8,961 bases of DNA from Gemmatimonadales bacterium (lineage in GTDB: Bacteria > Gemmatimonadota > Gemmatimonadetes > Gemmatimonadales > GWC2-71-9). The position numbers and the translations under genes are program-made. This document shows positions 1 through 7,810 of the stretch, one piece after another. How positions within the stretch are numbered: position 1 is the stretch's first letter; each line of letters starts with the position of its first letter. The notes below the pieces were generated by a model. That model had not been told where the DNA came from, did not search any database, and saw only the letters and a program-made list of their open reading frames with translations. Location of the stretch: NCBI GenBank assembly GCA_013813145.1, contig JACCSE010000139.1, forward strand, positions 1-8,961. The letters run 5' to 3'.

Positions 1-286
1 GCGGGTGCCGGATGGGGCGCGGGGCCTGCACGTGGTGCTGCTCCGTGGCCGGCGGCAGGCGCGGCGGTTCGCGCGGGCCTACGGCCGGGCGACGCGGGGC
101 CAGCCGGTCGAGGCCAAGAGCTTCGGCGCCGACAGCGCGCTGGTCGAGAGCCTTCGCCTGGATCTGCCCGCGCGGAAGATCCACATCGCCGCGGATGGGG
201 AAATCAAGTCGGTTACGACTCCGCTGGAATACCGGATCGCGCGCGACGCGCTCCGGGTGGTGGTCCCGGCGACGCAAGCGCCTTAG
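1..286 (+). CDS. Lipid (diacylglycerol) kinase family protein, YegS/BmrU-like, C-terminal end only
   Basis: This is the last 94 or so codons of a gene whose start lies left of the window; the frame is open from base 2 and stops at TAG 284-286. The tail reads like the C-terminal beta-sandwich domain of bacterial YegS/Rv2252/BmrU lipid kinases. A GARGLHVVLLRG stretch is followed by a basic helix rich in Arg, then an ADGE motif, then the ending TPLEYRIARDALRVVVP, which matches the family's usual close of '(D)GE, P-leV, l.vlvP'. Family members phosphorylate diacylglycerol or related lipids at the membrane; the catalytic N-terminal domain is not visible here, so activity cannot be judged. A short AGCGC/GCGCT dyad (285-298) overlaps the stop but has no T tract. 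The family call rests on the tail motifs only. Confidence 0.72.
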   Translation, partial: RVPDGARGLHVVLLRGRRQARRFARAYGRATRGQPVEAKSFGADSALVESLRLDLPARKIHIAADGEIKSVTTPLEYRIARDALRVVVPATQAP

Positions 287-827
287 CGCTGCGGCGCTGG
301 GGATCGCTGCTCCGGCTGCGGCGCGGGGACGGCGCCCCCTCCGGTCGCCGCCGCGCGCTTCGACCTTGGAGATCGCGCAGGGACCTTGAGGCGCGCTAAC
401 GCTCCCTCCGGGAGCACCATCCCCATCGCCTCCGCCCGATGATCCAAGCGCGCTGGCAGCGTAGCGTGTGGTCGCGCGGCGGCGACCGGAGCGACGCAGT
501 GCCCCCAGCACCCGCGCACCGACAGGATGCTGGCCGCGCCTATCCCGCTCCCGGAACAGCCTCCGCTGCCCAGGCCGCGCCCTATCCTACTCCGGATCGC
601 CGGGAGCGCGAAGGGACGGCCGGATATGTGATGGCGGTCACCGCCGCGGCGTGGCTTTTCCGGGTACGGTATCGGGCGGCGCCGGTGATTTTCCACTAGC
701 GGTCGCCGGTCTCACCCAAGACATTTCGACGTTGCAGCAGGTCCGCAACAACTCTTCCACACGGTGGGCAGGGTCAGGGCAGATTGCGCCGGGATCGGCA
801 GTGGTCGTACCCCAGGAGCAGGCAGCC
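287..827. other. 541-bp spacer without a convincing gene
   Basis: No frame on either strand here carries a recognisable domain. Open frames exist because the DNA is very G+C rich, but their translations are low-complexity Arg/Ala/Pro. The segment holds several short perfect dyads: GCTCCC/GGGAGC with a 3-nt loop (401-415), GGTCGC/GCGACC with a 6-nt loop (470-487), and GGCGGT/ACCGCC around a single central base (633-645). None is followed by a T tract, so none is a standard intrinsic terminator. No clear -35/-10 pair was found. It presumably contains the promoter region of the downstream kinase gene. Confidence 0.6.
814..818 (+). promoter_or_regulatory. Ribosome binding site (AGGAG) that decides the kinase start
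   Basis: AGGAG lies 9 nt before the ATG at 828. It favours this ATG over in-frame GTG codons further upstream (468, 801), whose extra residues have no domain-like character. Confidence 0.7.
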
Positions 828-3800
828 ATGCGCAACACCGATTCGATCGAGGACGTGCACCGGAAGCCGTTCCCGGACGCTCCCTCAGGGACCGTGGATC
901 TGGATTCCGTCATCTCGACCTCGGACTTGAACCGACGGCCGGCGCGCCCTCCCGACCATGTGGCCGAGAACCACGCGTTGATCGGGTTGGCCAAGGCCAT
1001 GGCGGCCTCGCCCGACGACATACTCCACCAGCTCGCGGAAACGGCCATGCGGTTGTGCTACGCGCACTCGGGCGGGATCAGCCTGCTCCGGGAAGACAAG
1101 AAGAGCTTCTACTGGCCGGCAGTAGCGGGGCGGTGGGCCGCCCACCGCGGGGGCGGCACCCCGCGCGAGTTCGGGCCCTGCGGTACGGTCCTCGACCGCG
1201 GCACCGCGGCGCTCTTTTCTCACCCCGAGCGCCACTTTCCCTACCTGGCGGAAGTGACACCCGGCATCGATGAAGCCCTCCTGCTCCCCTTTTTCGTCGG
1301 CGGCGAGGCGGTCGGCACCATCTGGGTGATCGCTCACGACGGGAGCTGTCGTTTTGACGCGGAAGACCTGAGGCTGATGACCAGCCTGAGTAATTTCGCG
1401 TCCGGCGCGTACCAGACGTGGCGATCCCTCGACGCCAAGTCCCAGGCGCACCGGGAATTGCAGCAGGCCGCATCGGCGCTGGCACGGAGCGAAGAGTACC
1501 AGCGCGTCCTCTTCCGCTCGATACCCGTCGCGGTACTGGTGTGCGACCGCGATTCGGCGGTCCAATCCTACAACCGCCGGGCCGTCGAGCTGTGGGGTCG
1601 GGAGCCGCATGGCGGCCTGGAGCTGCCGCAGGCGCAAAGCCACCTGGCCGACGTGCTCCGCACCGGCCTCCCCGCGACCGACGTGGAAGCCGTGATCGAA
1701 CGGCCGGACGGAACCCACCTGGCGGTCGTCGCCAATTTCTCGGCCCTGAAGGATGCGGACGGAACGATCGTTGGGGCGATCGCTTCATTTGAGGACGTGA
1801 GCGCGCGGAAGCGTTCCGAGTCTCTCCAGGCAGGTCAAAGGCGGGTACTGGAGCTCATGGCCCAGGACGCGCCGCTCTCCGAGGTGCTGACGTCGCTGGT
1901 GGCGACGATCGAAGGTCAGTCCCCGTCCGGCCTGCTCGGCTCGATCCTGCTGCTCGATGGGGATGGCGCTCATCTGCGACACGGTGCGGCGCCGAGCCTG
2001 CCGCATGCCTACAACGAAGGCGTGGACGGCATTGCCATCGGACCGGTGGCCGGCTCCTGCGGCACGGCGGCGTTCCTGAAGCAACCGGTACGGGTCTCCG
2101 ATATCGCCGGCGACCCGCTCTGGGCGGATTTCCGCGACCTGGCGGCGACTCACGGCCTGAAAGCCTGTTGGTCCACGCCGATCCTCTCCCGCGGCGGCGC
2201 CGTGATGGGCACGTTCGCGATGTACTATCGTGACGCTGGGCCTCCGAGTGAAGAAGACCTGAGGCTGGTAGAGCTCACGACCCGCACGGCCGCCATCGCG
2301 ATCGAGCACAAGCGGGCCGAGCAGGCGCTCCGGGAGAGCGAAGCGCGCTTCCGCAACATGGCCGACAATGCGCCGGTGATGATCTGGATCACCGATCCTT
2401 CCGGCTCCTGCACCTACCTCAACAGTCAGTGGTACCGGTTCACCGGGCTGTCAGCCGAGACCGGGCTCGATCTCGGCTGGGTCGAAGCCATTCATTCCGC
2501 CGACCGCGATCGTGCGGAGGAGACCTTCCTCGCCGCCAACGAGCGGAAGGAATCGTTCCGGCTGGAGTACCGGCTCCGGCGCTCGGACGGGGAGTATCGC
2601 TGGGCCATCGACTCGGCCGCCCCTCGCTTCGGGCCTGCCGGCGAGTTCCTCGGCTACATCGGCTCGGTGATAGACATCCACGAACGCCGGCAGACCGAGG
2701 AGCGCCTGCGCCAGTCGGCCAAGATGGAGGCGATCGGCCGGTTGGCGGGCGGCCTGGCCCACGATTTCAACAACCAGCTCCACGCGCTGAGTGGCTTCGC
2801 CGATTTCGTGGCGCGGGATGCCGGCCTCAGCGGGCGGTCGCGCCACGATCTACTGGAGATTCAGAAGTCGGCCGAGCGTATGGCCAGTCTGACGCGCCAA
2901 CTGCTCGCCTTCAGCCGGCAGCAGGTGCTCGTGCCCGACACGTTGGATCTGAACGATGCCATGCGAGACACGCAGGCGATGCTGCGCCGGCTCCTCGGTT
3001 CCGACATCGACACGCTGCTCCGCGCGTCACCGGACCCAATCTGGGTGCGGGTGGATCGGGGCCAGCTGCTCCAGGTGCTGATGAACCTGGCGATCAACGC
3101 CCGCGATGCGATGCCGGATGGTGGAGAGCTGGCGTTCGACACCGCCGATCGTGAGGTGGGAGTGGGGGAGCTGGACGCCGTCGCCGGCACACCTGTAGCC
3201 CCGGGCCGGTACGCCGTGCTCGTGGTGACCGACTCCGGGACCGGCATCGCGCCGGAACACCTCCCGCACCTGTTCGAACCGTTCTTCACCACCAAGGAGG
3301 TCGGCAGGGGCACCGGCCTCGGGCTCGCCACCGTGCACGGCATCGTCACCCAGAGCCAGGGCTATATCTGGCCCGAGAACGCTCCGGGCAGCGGGGCCAA
3401 GTTCACCGTGCTGCTTCCCCTCGCCGACGAGCCGGGCCTCGCTCCGTCGCGACCGGACCGGCAGCGCGCCGCCGCAACGCCGCGCGCTCGAATCCTGGTG
3501 GTCGAGGACGAAGACGTCGTCCGCGCCATCCTCGTACGCACGCTCGAGGCTGAAGGGTACGAGGTGGTGCAAGCGCGCGAGGGCAAGGATGCCCTCGGTC
3601 AGATCGAGCGATTGAGTGGCGCGGTGGACCTCGTGATCAGTGACGTCGTCATGCCGGTGATGGGCGGGCGCGAGCTCGGCGAACGCCTGGCCGCGACGTG
3701 GCCGAAGCTCCCGGTGGTCTGGATGTCGGGCTATCCACGGGATGCGGCGTTCAGCGAGGGCGCTTCGCGGGACGACCAGCCATTCCTGCAGAAGCCGGTG

Positions 3801-3872
3801 CCGGGTGACCTCCTCGTGGAGACAGTACGAAGGGCGCTGGAGACTCTGGCCCGGGTCCGATGCGGGCTGTAG
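828..3872 (+). CDS. Soluble hybrid sensor histidine kinase (GAF-PAS-GAF-PAS-HisKA-HATPase-REC)
   Basis: This 1014-residue protein has no membrane segment or signal peptide, so it is a cytoplasmic sensor. Visible domains are: GAF about 62-195 (GPCGTVLDRG, VGTIWVIAHDG); PAS about 221-325; a second GAF about 345-495 (GLKACWSTPI, GTFAMYYRD); a PAS/PAC about 503-622; HisKA with LAHDFNN and phospho-acceptor His645; HATPase with an N box at 753-757 (NLAIN), G1 at DSGTGIA (Asp802), the LFEPFFTTK segment and G2 at GRGTGLGLA (826-834); and a receiver domain about 887-1008 with acidic residues 893-894, phospho-acceptor Asp939 (ISDVVMP), Ser967 and Lys989. All catalytic residues are present. The likely path is His645 to the fused Asp939, then to an unseen phosphotransfer partner or response regulator. 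There is no DNA-binding domain. The signal is unknown; tandem GAF/PAS suggests a small ligand, redox or light cue. The gene ends 46 bp before the oxidase gene. Confidence 0.93.
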   Translation: MRNTDSIEDVHRKPFPDAPSGTVDLDSVISTSDLNRRPARPPDHVAENHALIGLAKAMAASPDDILHQLAETAMRLCYAHSGGISLLREDKKSFYWPAVAGRWAAHRGGGTPREFGPCGTVLDRGTAALFSHPERHFPYLAEVTPGIDEALLLPFFVGGEAVGTIWVIAHDGSCRFDAEDLRLMTSLSNFASGAYQTWRSLDAKSQAHRELQQAASALARSEEYQRVLFRSIPVAVLVCDRDSAVQSYNRRAVELWGREPHGGLELPQAQSHLADVLRTGLPATDVEAVIERPDGTHLAVVANFSALKDADGTIVGAIASFEDVSARKRSESLQAGQRRVLELMAQDAPLSEVLTSLVATIEGQSPSGLLGSILLLDGDGAHLRHGAAPSLPHAYNEGVDGIAIGPVAGSCGTAAFLKQPVRVSDIAGDPLWADFRDLAATHGLKACWSTPILSRGGAVMGTFAMYYRDAGPPSEEDLRLVELTTRTAAIAIEHKRAEQALRESEARFRNMADNAPVMIWITDPSGSCTYLNSQWYRFTGLSAETGLDLGWVEAIHSADRDRAEETFLAANERKESFRLEYRLRRSDGEYRWAIDSAAPRFGPAGEFLGYIGSVIDIHERRQTEERLRQSAKMEAIGRLAGGLAHDFNNQLHALSGFADFVARDAGLSGRSRHDLLEIQKSAERMASLTRQLLAFSRQQVLVPDTLDLNDAMRDTQAMLRRLLGSDIDTLLRASPDPIWVRVDRGQLLQVLMNLAINARDAMPDGGELAFDTADREVGVGELDAVAGTPVAPGRYAVLVVTDSGTGIAPEHLPHLFEPFFTTKEVGRGTGLGLATVHGIVTQSQGYIWPENAPGSGAKFTVLLPLADEPGLAPSRPDRQRAAATPRARILVVEDEDVVRAILVRTLEAEGYEVVQAREGKDALGQIERLSGAVDLVISDVVMPVMGGRELGERLAATWPKLPVVWMSGYPRDAAFSEGASRDDQPFLQKPVPGDLLVETVRRALETLARVRCGL

Positions 3873-3877
3873 CATAG

Positions 3878-3895
3878 GGCAGGTCGTCGCCTGCC
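3878..3895 (+). repeat. Short perfect hairpin between the kinase and oxidase genes
   Basis: GGCAGG (3878-3883) and CCTGCC (3890-3895) form a 6-bp perfect dyad around a 6-nt loop, just after the kinase stop and 23 nt before the oxidase ATG. No T tract follows, so it is not a normal intrinsic terminator. It could be an attenuating or mRNA-stabilising stem, or chance in G+C-rich DNA. Confidence 0.3.
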
Positions 3896-3918
3896 ACCTC
3901 CCTCGCGAGTGCAACCAC

Positions 3919-5661
3919 ATGCTCGGCACCCGGCTCACCGGTCGGACCACCTGGCTGCTCCCGGCCGCGCTGCTCGCTGCCTGCGATCCACAATCGTCCC
4001 CCCGTACGCCTCCCGCGGAGAGCCCGCCAGCCCCGGCCGGAGCCGAAGACGCGGCGATCCGGTTGGAATACGTCTGCGGTAACCGGTTCGTCATCGTCAA
4101 CGCCCTGCCCCACTCCGTAACGGTGGCTTACGAGGTGCGGGGGAGCGAGGAACGGGGCGAGCGGCGGTTGGCCCCCGCGCTCGCCGGAGATCCGCCGTTC
4201 ACCGAGGTGGAGTTTACGGTGCTGAACGGCGAGGCGGTGGCGCTCTACGCCGGCGATTCGCTGCTCGCCGTCCGGGAGAATGGCGGCACCCCATGCGAGC
4301 CGATCGCCGGCTTGCCCGCCGTCGCCGCCGCCAGTGCCGCGGCCGGCCAGTGGAGTCCCTCGTTCTCCTGGCCCAACGTCGGCGTGCATCTGCACCTGCT
4401 GCGGGACGGGAAGGTGCTGAGCTGGGGCAAGACCGGCGATCCCTACCTCTGGACCCCGTCCACCCGGGCCACCTCGGTCGTGCCCAGCCCTTTCTGGGCG
4501 TTCTGCGCCGGCCACAGCCATCTGCCGGACGGAAGACTGCTGGTGGCGGCCGGCCACATCAGCGACAATCACGGCCTGCGTGACGCGGCCACCTTTACGC
4601 CCTCCACCCGGACCTGGGCAAAGGTGCCGTCCATGAAGTACGGCCGCTGGTATCCGACCAACACCACCCTGGGAAACGGCCACGTGCTCGTGATCGCCGG
4701 GGCGGACCAGGCCGGAAAGAACGTTCAGGTGCCGGAGGTCTGGACCGGCCGCGGCTGGCGGGCGCTGACCGGTGCCCTCCGTACGCTGCCCTACTACCCC
4801 CGCACCTTCCTGGCGCCGAACGGCCGGATCTTCTACGCTGGAGAGCAGCGCGCGACGCTCTATCTCACCACCTCCGGCTCCGGCTCGTGGAGCACGGTGG
4901 GATTGCGCAAGTTCGCCGGCCGCGACTACGGCTCGGCGGTGATGTACCTGCCGGGCAAGGTGCTCTACGCCGGCGGGGGACGCACCACCCGCACCGCCGA
5001 AGTCATCGACTTGAACCGGGCGGCGCCGGCCTGGCAGTGGACCGGCTCGATGGCGCATCCGCGGCGGCACCTGAACGCGACCGTCCTGCCCACCGGCGAG
5101 GTGCTGGTGACCGGCGGCAGCAGCGGCACGACGTTCAACGAGCCGAGCCTCGCGGTGCGGGTGGCCGAGATCTGGGACCCGGAGACCGGCGTGTGGACCT
5201 CGCTCGCGAGCAACGCCGTCAACCGGACCTATCACGCGACCTCGCTGCTCCTGCCCGATGGCCGGGTGCTGCACGCCGGGAGCGGCGATGCCCTTCAGCC
5301 GACGGGGGAGCCCGCACCCCCACAGCGGAACGCCGAGCTGTTCTCGCCTCCCTACCTGTTCAAGGGGGCGCGGCCCGGCATCTCCAGCACTCCTTCGTCG
5401 ATCGAGTACGGGAGGAGTTTCTTCGTCGGCACTCCCACCCCGACCGGCATCGCCAAAGTGAGTCTCGTCGCGCTGGGCTCGGTAACCCACGCCTTCGACA
5501 TGGGCCAGCGTTTCACCTGGCTCGGCTTCACGGGGGCGAACGGCGGGATCGACGTCTCCGCGCCGGCGAGTCCCAACGGCGCGCCTCCCGGGTACTACAT
5601 GCTGTTCCTGTTGAACGGAAGCCGAGTTCCATCGGTGGGGAAGATCGTTCGGCTCAGATGA
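3919..5661 (+). CDS. Lipoprotein copper-radical oxidase, galactose/glyoxal oxidase-like (kelch propeller + DUF1929)
   Basis: This 580-residue protein starts at ATG 3919, chosen because it opens a clean lipoprotein signal: a basic n-region, WLLPAALLAAC, and lipobox Cys22. The SD is weak. A Ser/Pro/Ala linker (about 24-45) precedes a small domain (about 46-127) with YVCGNRF and Cys53 and Cys126, possibly disulfide-bonded. A seven-bladed kelch-type propeller then carries repeated 'LPDGRLLVAAG', 'LGNGHVLVIAG' and 'LPTGEVLVTGG' strands, and the C-terminal DUF1929-like beta domain spans about 480-580. By comparison with fungal galactose oxidase, the expected residues are present: Cys196 (WAFCAG) and Tyr245 (RWYPT) for the thioether cofactor, Tyr438-His439 (RTYHATSLLLPDG) and His524 (SVTHAFDMGQR) as copper ligands. 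Family members oxidise primary alcohols or aldehydes and reduce O2 to H2O2. The substrate is unknown. The surface location and cytochrome neighbour suggest extracytoplasmic carbohydrate or aldehyde oxidation. Confidence 0.9.
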   Translation: MLGTRLTGRTTWLLPAALLAACDPQSSPRTPPAESPPAPAGAEDAAIRLEYVCGNRFVIVNALPHSVTVAYEVRGSEERGERRLAPALAGDPPFTEVEFTVLNGEAVALYAGDSLLAVRENGGTPCEPIAGLPAVAAASAAAGQWSPSFSWPNVGVHLHLLRDGKVLSWGKTGDPYLWTPSTRATSVVPSPFWAFCAGHSHLPDGRLLVAAGHISDNHGLRDAATFTPSTRTWAKVPSMKYGRWYPTNTTLGNGHVLVIAGADQAGKNVQVPEVWTGRGWRALTGALRTLPYYPRTFLAPNGRIFYAGEQRATLYLTTSGSGSWSTVGLRKFAGRDYGSAVMYLPGKVLYAGGGRTTRTAEVIDLNRAAPAWQWTGSMAHPRRHLNATVLPTGEVLVTGGSSGTTFNEPSLAVRVAEIWDPETGVWTSLASNAVNRTYHATSLLLPDGRVLHAGSGDALQPTGEPAPPQRNAELFSPPYLFKGARPGISSTPSSIEYGRSFFVGTPTPTGIAKVSLVALGSVTHAFDMGQRFTWLGFTGANGGIDVSAPASPNGAPPGYYMLFLLNGSRVPSVGKIVRLR

Positions 5662-5728
5662 GCCGTGAGCGCCGACACCGCCCGAATCCGGCGGGCCGGC
5701 CAAGTTGGGCGTCCACAACTCGTAAGGT

Positions 5729-5733
5729 GGAGG
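5729..5733 (+). promoter_or_regulatory. Ribosome binding site (GGAGG) that decides the cytochrome start
   Basis: GGAGG sits 5 nt before ATG 5739. It supports this start over the in-frame ATG at 5658, which overlaps the oxidase stop as ATGA but would add 27 hydrophilic residues in front of the signal peptide. Confidence 0.7.
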
Positions 5734-5738
5734 AATCC

Positions 5739-6266
5739 ATGTCGGCGAGAACTTTGGCGGGAGCGGCCTCGATGGCCAGCGTGTTGTTTCTGCTGTCGGG
5801 ATGCGGCGGAGGTGACGGGGCGGGCGCGGCAAGATCCGATACCACCACTGGAGCGGCGGCACCCGCTGCCACGCCGACACCGCCCGATACCGGCGGCTCG
5901 CCAGCACCGGCCGACACGGCGGCCGCCCCCGCGGCGCCGGCTCGTGGTGGTGGCGCGTCGGGGCCGGCCTCACCCCAGCTCATCGCCCAGGGCGACAGCA
6001 TCTTCCATGGCCAGGTGGGCGGCGCGGCCTGTACCGCCTGCCACGGACCGGACGCCAAGGGCACCCCCGTGGGACCCAACCTCACCGACGGCGAGTGGCT
6101 CAACACCGACGGGAGCTACGAGGGGATCGTCAAGACGGTGACCACCGGCGTGCCGCAGCCCAAGAAGGCGCCGGCGCCGATGCCGCCGAAGGGCGGTGCG
6201 ACGCTGAGCGACGCGCAGGTCCGGGCGGTGGCCGCCTACGTGTACTCGCTGAGTCACCCGAGCTGA
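5739..6266 (+). CDS. Small lipoprotein cytochrome c, mono-haem
   Basis: This 175-residue protein begins with a short lipoprotein signal peptide (Arg4, hydrophobic core, FLLSGC with lipobox Cys22). A long Ala/Pro/Thr/Gly linker follows (about 23-78), which would hold the haem domain away from the membrane. The C-terminal class I cytochrome c domain (about 79-173) has the haem-attachment motif CTACH (Cys98, Cys101, His102), a following GPDAKG and GPNLT, and a likely distal ligand Met148 in APMPPKGG. The last helix, VRAVAAYVYSLS, is typical of the cytochrome CBB3-like family. It would carry electrons on the outer side of the membrane. It lies 77 bp after the oxidase gene, and its TGA overlaps the likely CTG start of the ligase. 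The intergenic DNA contains a weak AGTTG/CAACT stem (5703-5720) just before the SD. The electron donor and acceptor are unknown; the adjacent copper oxidase is the obvious candidate partner. Confidence 0.92.
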   Translation: MSARTLAGAASMASVLFLLSGCGGGDGAGAARSDTTTGAAAPAATPTPPDTGGSPAPADTAAAPAAPARGGGASGPASPQLIAQGDSIFHGQVGGAACTACHGPDAKGTPVGPNLTDGEWLNTDGSYEGIVKTVTTGVPQPKKAPAPMPPKGGATLSDAQVRAVAAYVYSLSHPS

Positions 6267-7810
6267 AGTTCGCGGCGCTCGTCGAGACCTCGCGTCGGCT
6301 CTCGGAAACCTCCGGACGACGCGACAAGGTCGGGTTGCTCGCGGGGCTGCTCGCGTCGGTCCCGCCCGACGAAATCGAGATCGCCACCGCCTACCTCTCG
6401 GGCGCGGTCCGGCAGGACAGGCTTGGCCTGGGCTGGGCGACGTTCCGGAGCGCGATGCCGGCCAGCCCCGCCCAGTCGCCCTCGGTCGAGCTCGCGGAAG
6501 TGAACGCGGTGCTCGGCCGCATCGCCGGGACCTCCGGCAAGGGCTCCGCCAAGGCGCGGGAGCGCCTGCTCGGCGAGCTCCTGATCTGTCTTACTTCGGA
6601 CGAGCAGAGCTTCCTGGGCGGACTTCTGGTCGGCGAGCTGCGTCAGGGTGCGCTGGAGGGCCTCGTGCTCGAGGCGGTGGCCCGGGCCTCGGGCATTCCG
6701 GCGCCGCTGGTTCGCCGCGCCTGCATGATGGCGGGGGACCTGCCGGCGGTTGCCAAGGCCGCGCTGGCGGATGGTCCCGCGGGACTCGCCCGGTTCTCGG
6801 TACGGGTTTTCCAGCCCGTCCTCCCCATGCTTGCGGGCACGGCCGACACCGTGGAAGAGGCCATCACCGAGCTGGGCGAGGCCGCGCTCGAGTACAAACT
6901 CGACGGCGCGCGAGTTCAGATCCATAAGGCGGGCGGCGACGTCCGAGTCTACTCCCGCCGTCTCAACGAAGTCACTCCGGCGGTGCCGGAGCTGGTGGAG
7001 GCCGTCGGCGCGTTACCCGCGCGGGAGGTGATCCTCGAAGGAGAGGCGATCGCGCTCCGCCCCGACGCGACCCCGCACCCCTTCCAGACCACGATGCGCC
7101 GCTTCGGCCGGAGGCTCGACGTCCCGAGCATCCGGGGAACCCTCCCCCTCACCCTCTTCCTGTTCGACCTTCTCTACCTCGATGGCGAGCCGCTGCTGGA
7201 TCAACCGTTCCGGCAACGGACGGCTCGGCTCGCCGAAGCCGTTCCCGCGGCGCTCCTGGTGCCGCGCCTGGTGACCGGTTCGATCGGCGTGGCCGCCGAG
7301 TTCCTCCAGGCGGCACTGGCCGGTGGGCACGAAGGGGTGATGATCAAGGCGCTCGATGCGCCGTACGAAGCGGGCCAGCGGGGCCGCCGCTGGCTCAAGG
7401 TAAAGTCGGTCCGCTCCCTGGATCTGGTGGTGCTCGCCGCCGAGTGGGGGCACGGCCGCCGGCACGGTTGGCTCAGCAATCTTCACCTCGGCGCGCGCGA
7501 CGCGGAGCGGGGCGGGTTCGTCATGCTGGGCAAGACCTTCAAGGGGATGACCGACGTGCTGCTCACCTGGCAGACCGAGCGGCTGCTGGAGCTGGAGGTC
7601 TCGCGGGACGGGCACACCGTTCATGTGCGGCCCGAACTGGTGGTGGAGATCGCGTTCAACGACCTCCAGGAGAGCCCGCAGTATCCCGGCGGGTTGGCGC
7701 TCCGCTTCGCCCGGGTGAAGGGCTACCGGCCGGACAAATCCGCGGCCGAAGCGGACACGCTGGAGACGCTGCGGGAGATGTGGAGGAGGCAGACGGGAGG
7801 TAAAGGCTGA
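6263..7810 (+). CDS. ligB: ATP-dependent DNA ligase, LigB-like
   Basis: The ligase seals nicks by forming a Lys-AMP intermediate with ATP. From CTG 6263 it is 515 residues, close to the size I recall for mycobacterial LigB (about 507). Domains are: a helical N-terminal DNA-binding domain about 1-180 (GLGWATFRS, GKGSAKARE, ELRQGALEG); an adenylation domain about 190-385; and an OB-fold about 386-505 (LGKTFKGMTD, YPGGLALRFARVKGYRPDK). Nucleotidyltransferase motifs are intact: motif I YKLDGARVQ with nucleophile Lys212, the SRRLNE segment, motif III ILEGEA, motif IIIa LFLFDLLYLDG, motif IV HEGVMIK with Glu357, and motif V WLKVKS. No ATG or GTG lies near the conserved N-terminus (KFAALVETSRRLSETSG). 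CTG 6263 overlaps the cytochrome TGA as CTGA and gives exactly that beginning. GTG 6095 would add 56 residues that merely shadow the cytochrome frame. There is no Ku, polymerase or nuclease domain, so no sign of end-joining LigD. The family call is firm; the start codon is inferred. Confidence 0.93.
   Translation: MKFAALVETSRRLSETSGRRDKVGLLAGLLASVPPDEIEIATAYLSGAVRQDRLGLGWATFRSAMPASPAQSPSVELAEVNAVLGRIAGTSGKGSAKARERLLGELLICLTSDEQSFLGGLLVGELRQGALEGLVLEAVARASGIPAPLVRRACMMAGDLPAVAKAALADGPAGLARFSVRVFQPVLPMLAGTADTVEEAITELGEAALEYKLDGARVQIHKAGGDVRVYSRRLNEVTPAVPELVEAVGALPAREVILEGEAIALRPDATPHPFQTTMRRFGRRLDVPSIRGTLPLTLFLFDLLYLDGEPLLDQPFRQRTARLAEAVPAALLVPRLVTGSIGVAAEFLQAALAGGHEGVMIKALDAPYEAGQRGRRWLKVKSVRSLDLVVLAAEWGHGRRHGWLSNLHLGARDAERGGFVMLGKTFKGMTDVLLTWQTERLLELEVSRDGHTVHVRPELVVEIAFNDLQESPQYPGGLALRFARVKGYRPDKSAAEADTLETLREMWRRQTGGKG
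7795..7801 (+). promoter_or_regulatory. Strong Shine-Dalgarno (GGGAGGT) at the end of ligB
   Basis: GGGAGGT lies inside the last ligB codons, 8 nt before an ATG at 7810-7812 that overlaps the ligB stop as TGATG. There is no other start at a suitable distance, so if it acts as a ribosome site it would serve the repeat-encoded micro-ORF. It may also be chance, since GGAGG runs recur in this G/A-rich stretch. Confidence 0.35.

Noticed and set aside
401..415. Intrinsic terminator for the lipid kinase gene
   Set aside because: The hairpin is short, lies over 110 bp beyond the stop codon and is not followed by a T tract.
283..696. 137-codon reverse-strand open frame in the first spacer
   Set aside because: No recognisable domain, Pro/Arg/Ala-rich, and no convincing ribosome site seen.
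468..827. Upstream extension of the kinase to GTG 468
   Set aside because: The added 120 residues are Arg/Ser/Pro-rich with no domain, whereas ATG 828 has an AGGAG site 9 nt upstream.
3742..3918. Upstream extension of the oxidase gene into the kinase 3' end
   Set aside because: It would bury the lipoprotein signal peptide and overlaps the kinase receiver-domain codons.
3751..5973. 740-codon reverse-strand open frame across the oxidase and cytochrome genes
   Set aside because: Its translation is Arg/Gly/Pro-rich with no domain, and it lies opposite two genes with full catalytic motifs; it is a G+C-driven shadow.
6095..6262. Ligase start at GTG 6095
   Set aside because: It would add 56 residues that are only the out-of-frame shadow of the cytochrome; the conserved ligase N-terminus begins at 6263.
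6263..7810. End-joining ligase (LigD/Ku system)
   Set aside because: Only the LigB-like three-domain architecture is present; there is no polymerase or phosphoesterase domain and no ku gene in the window.
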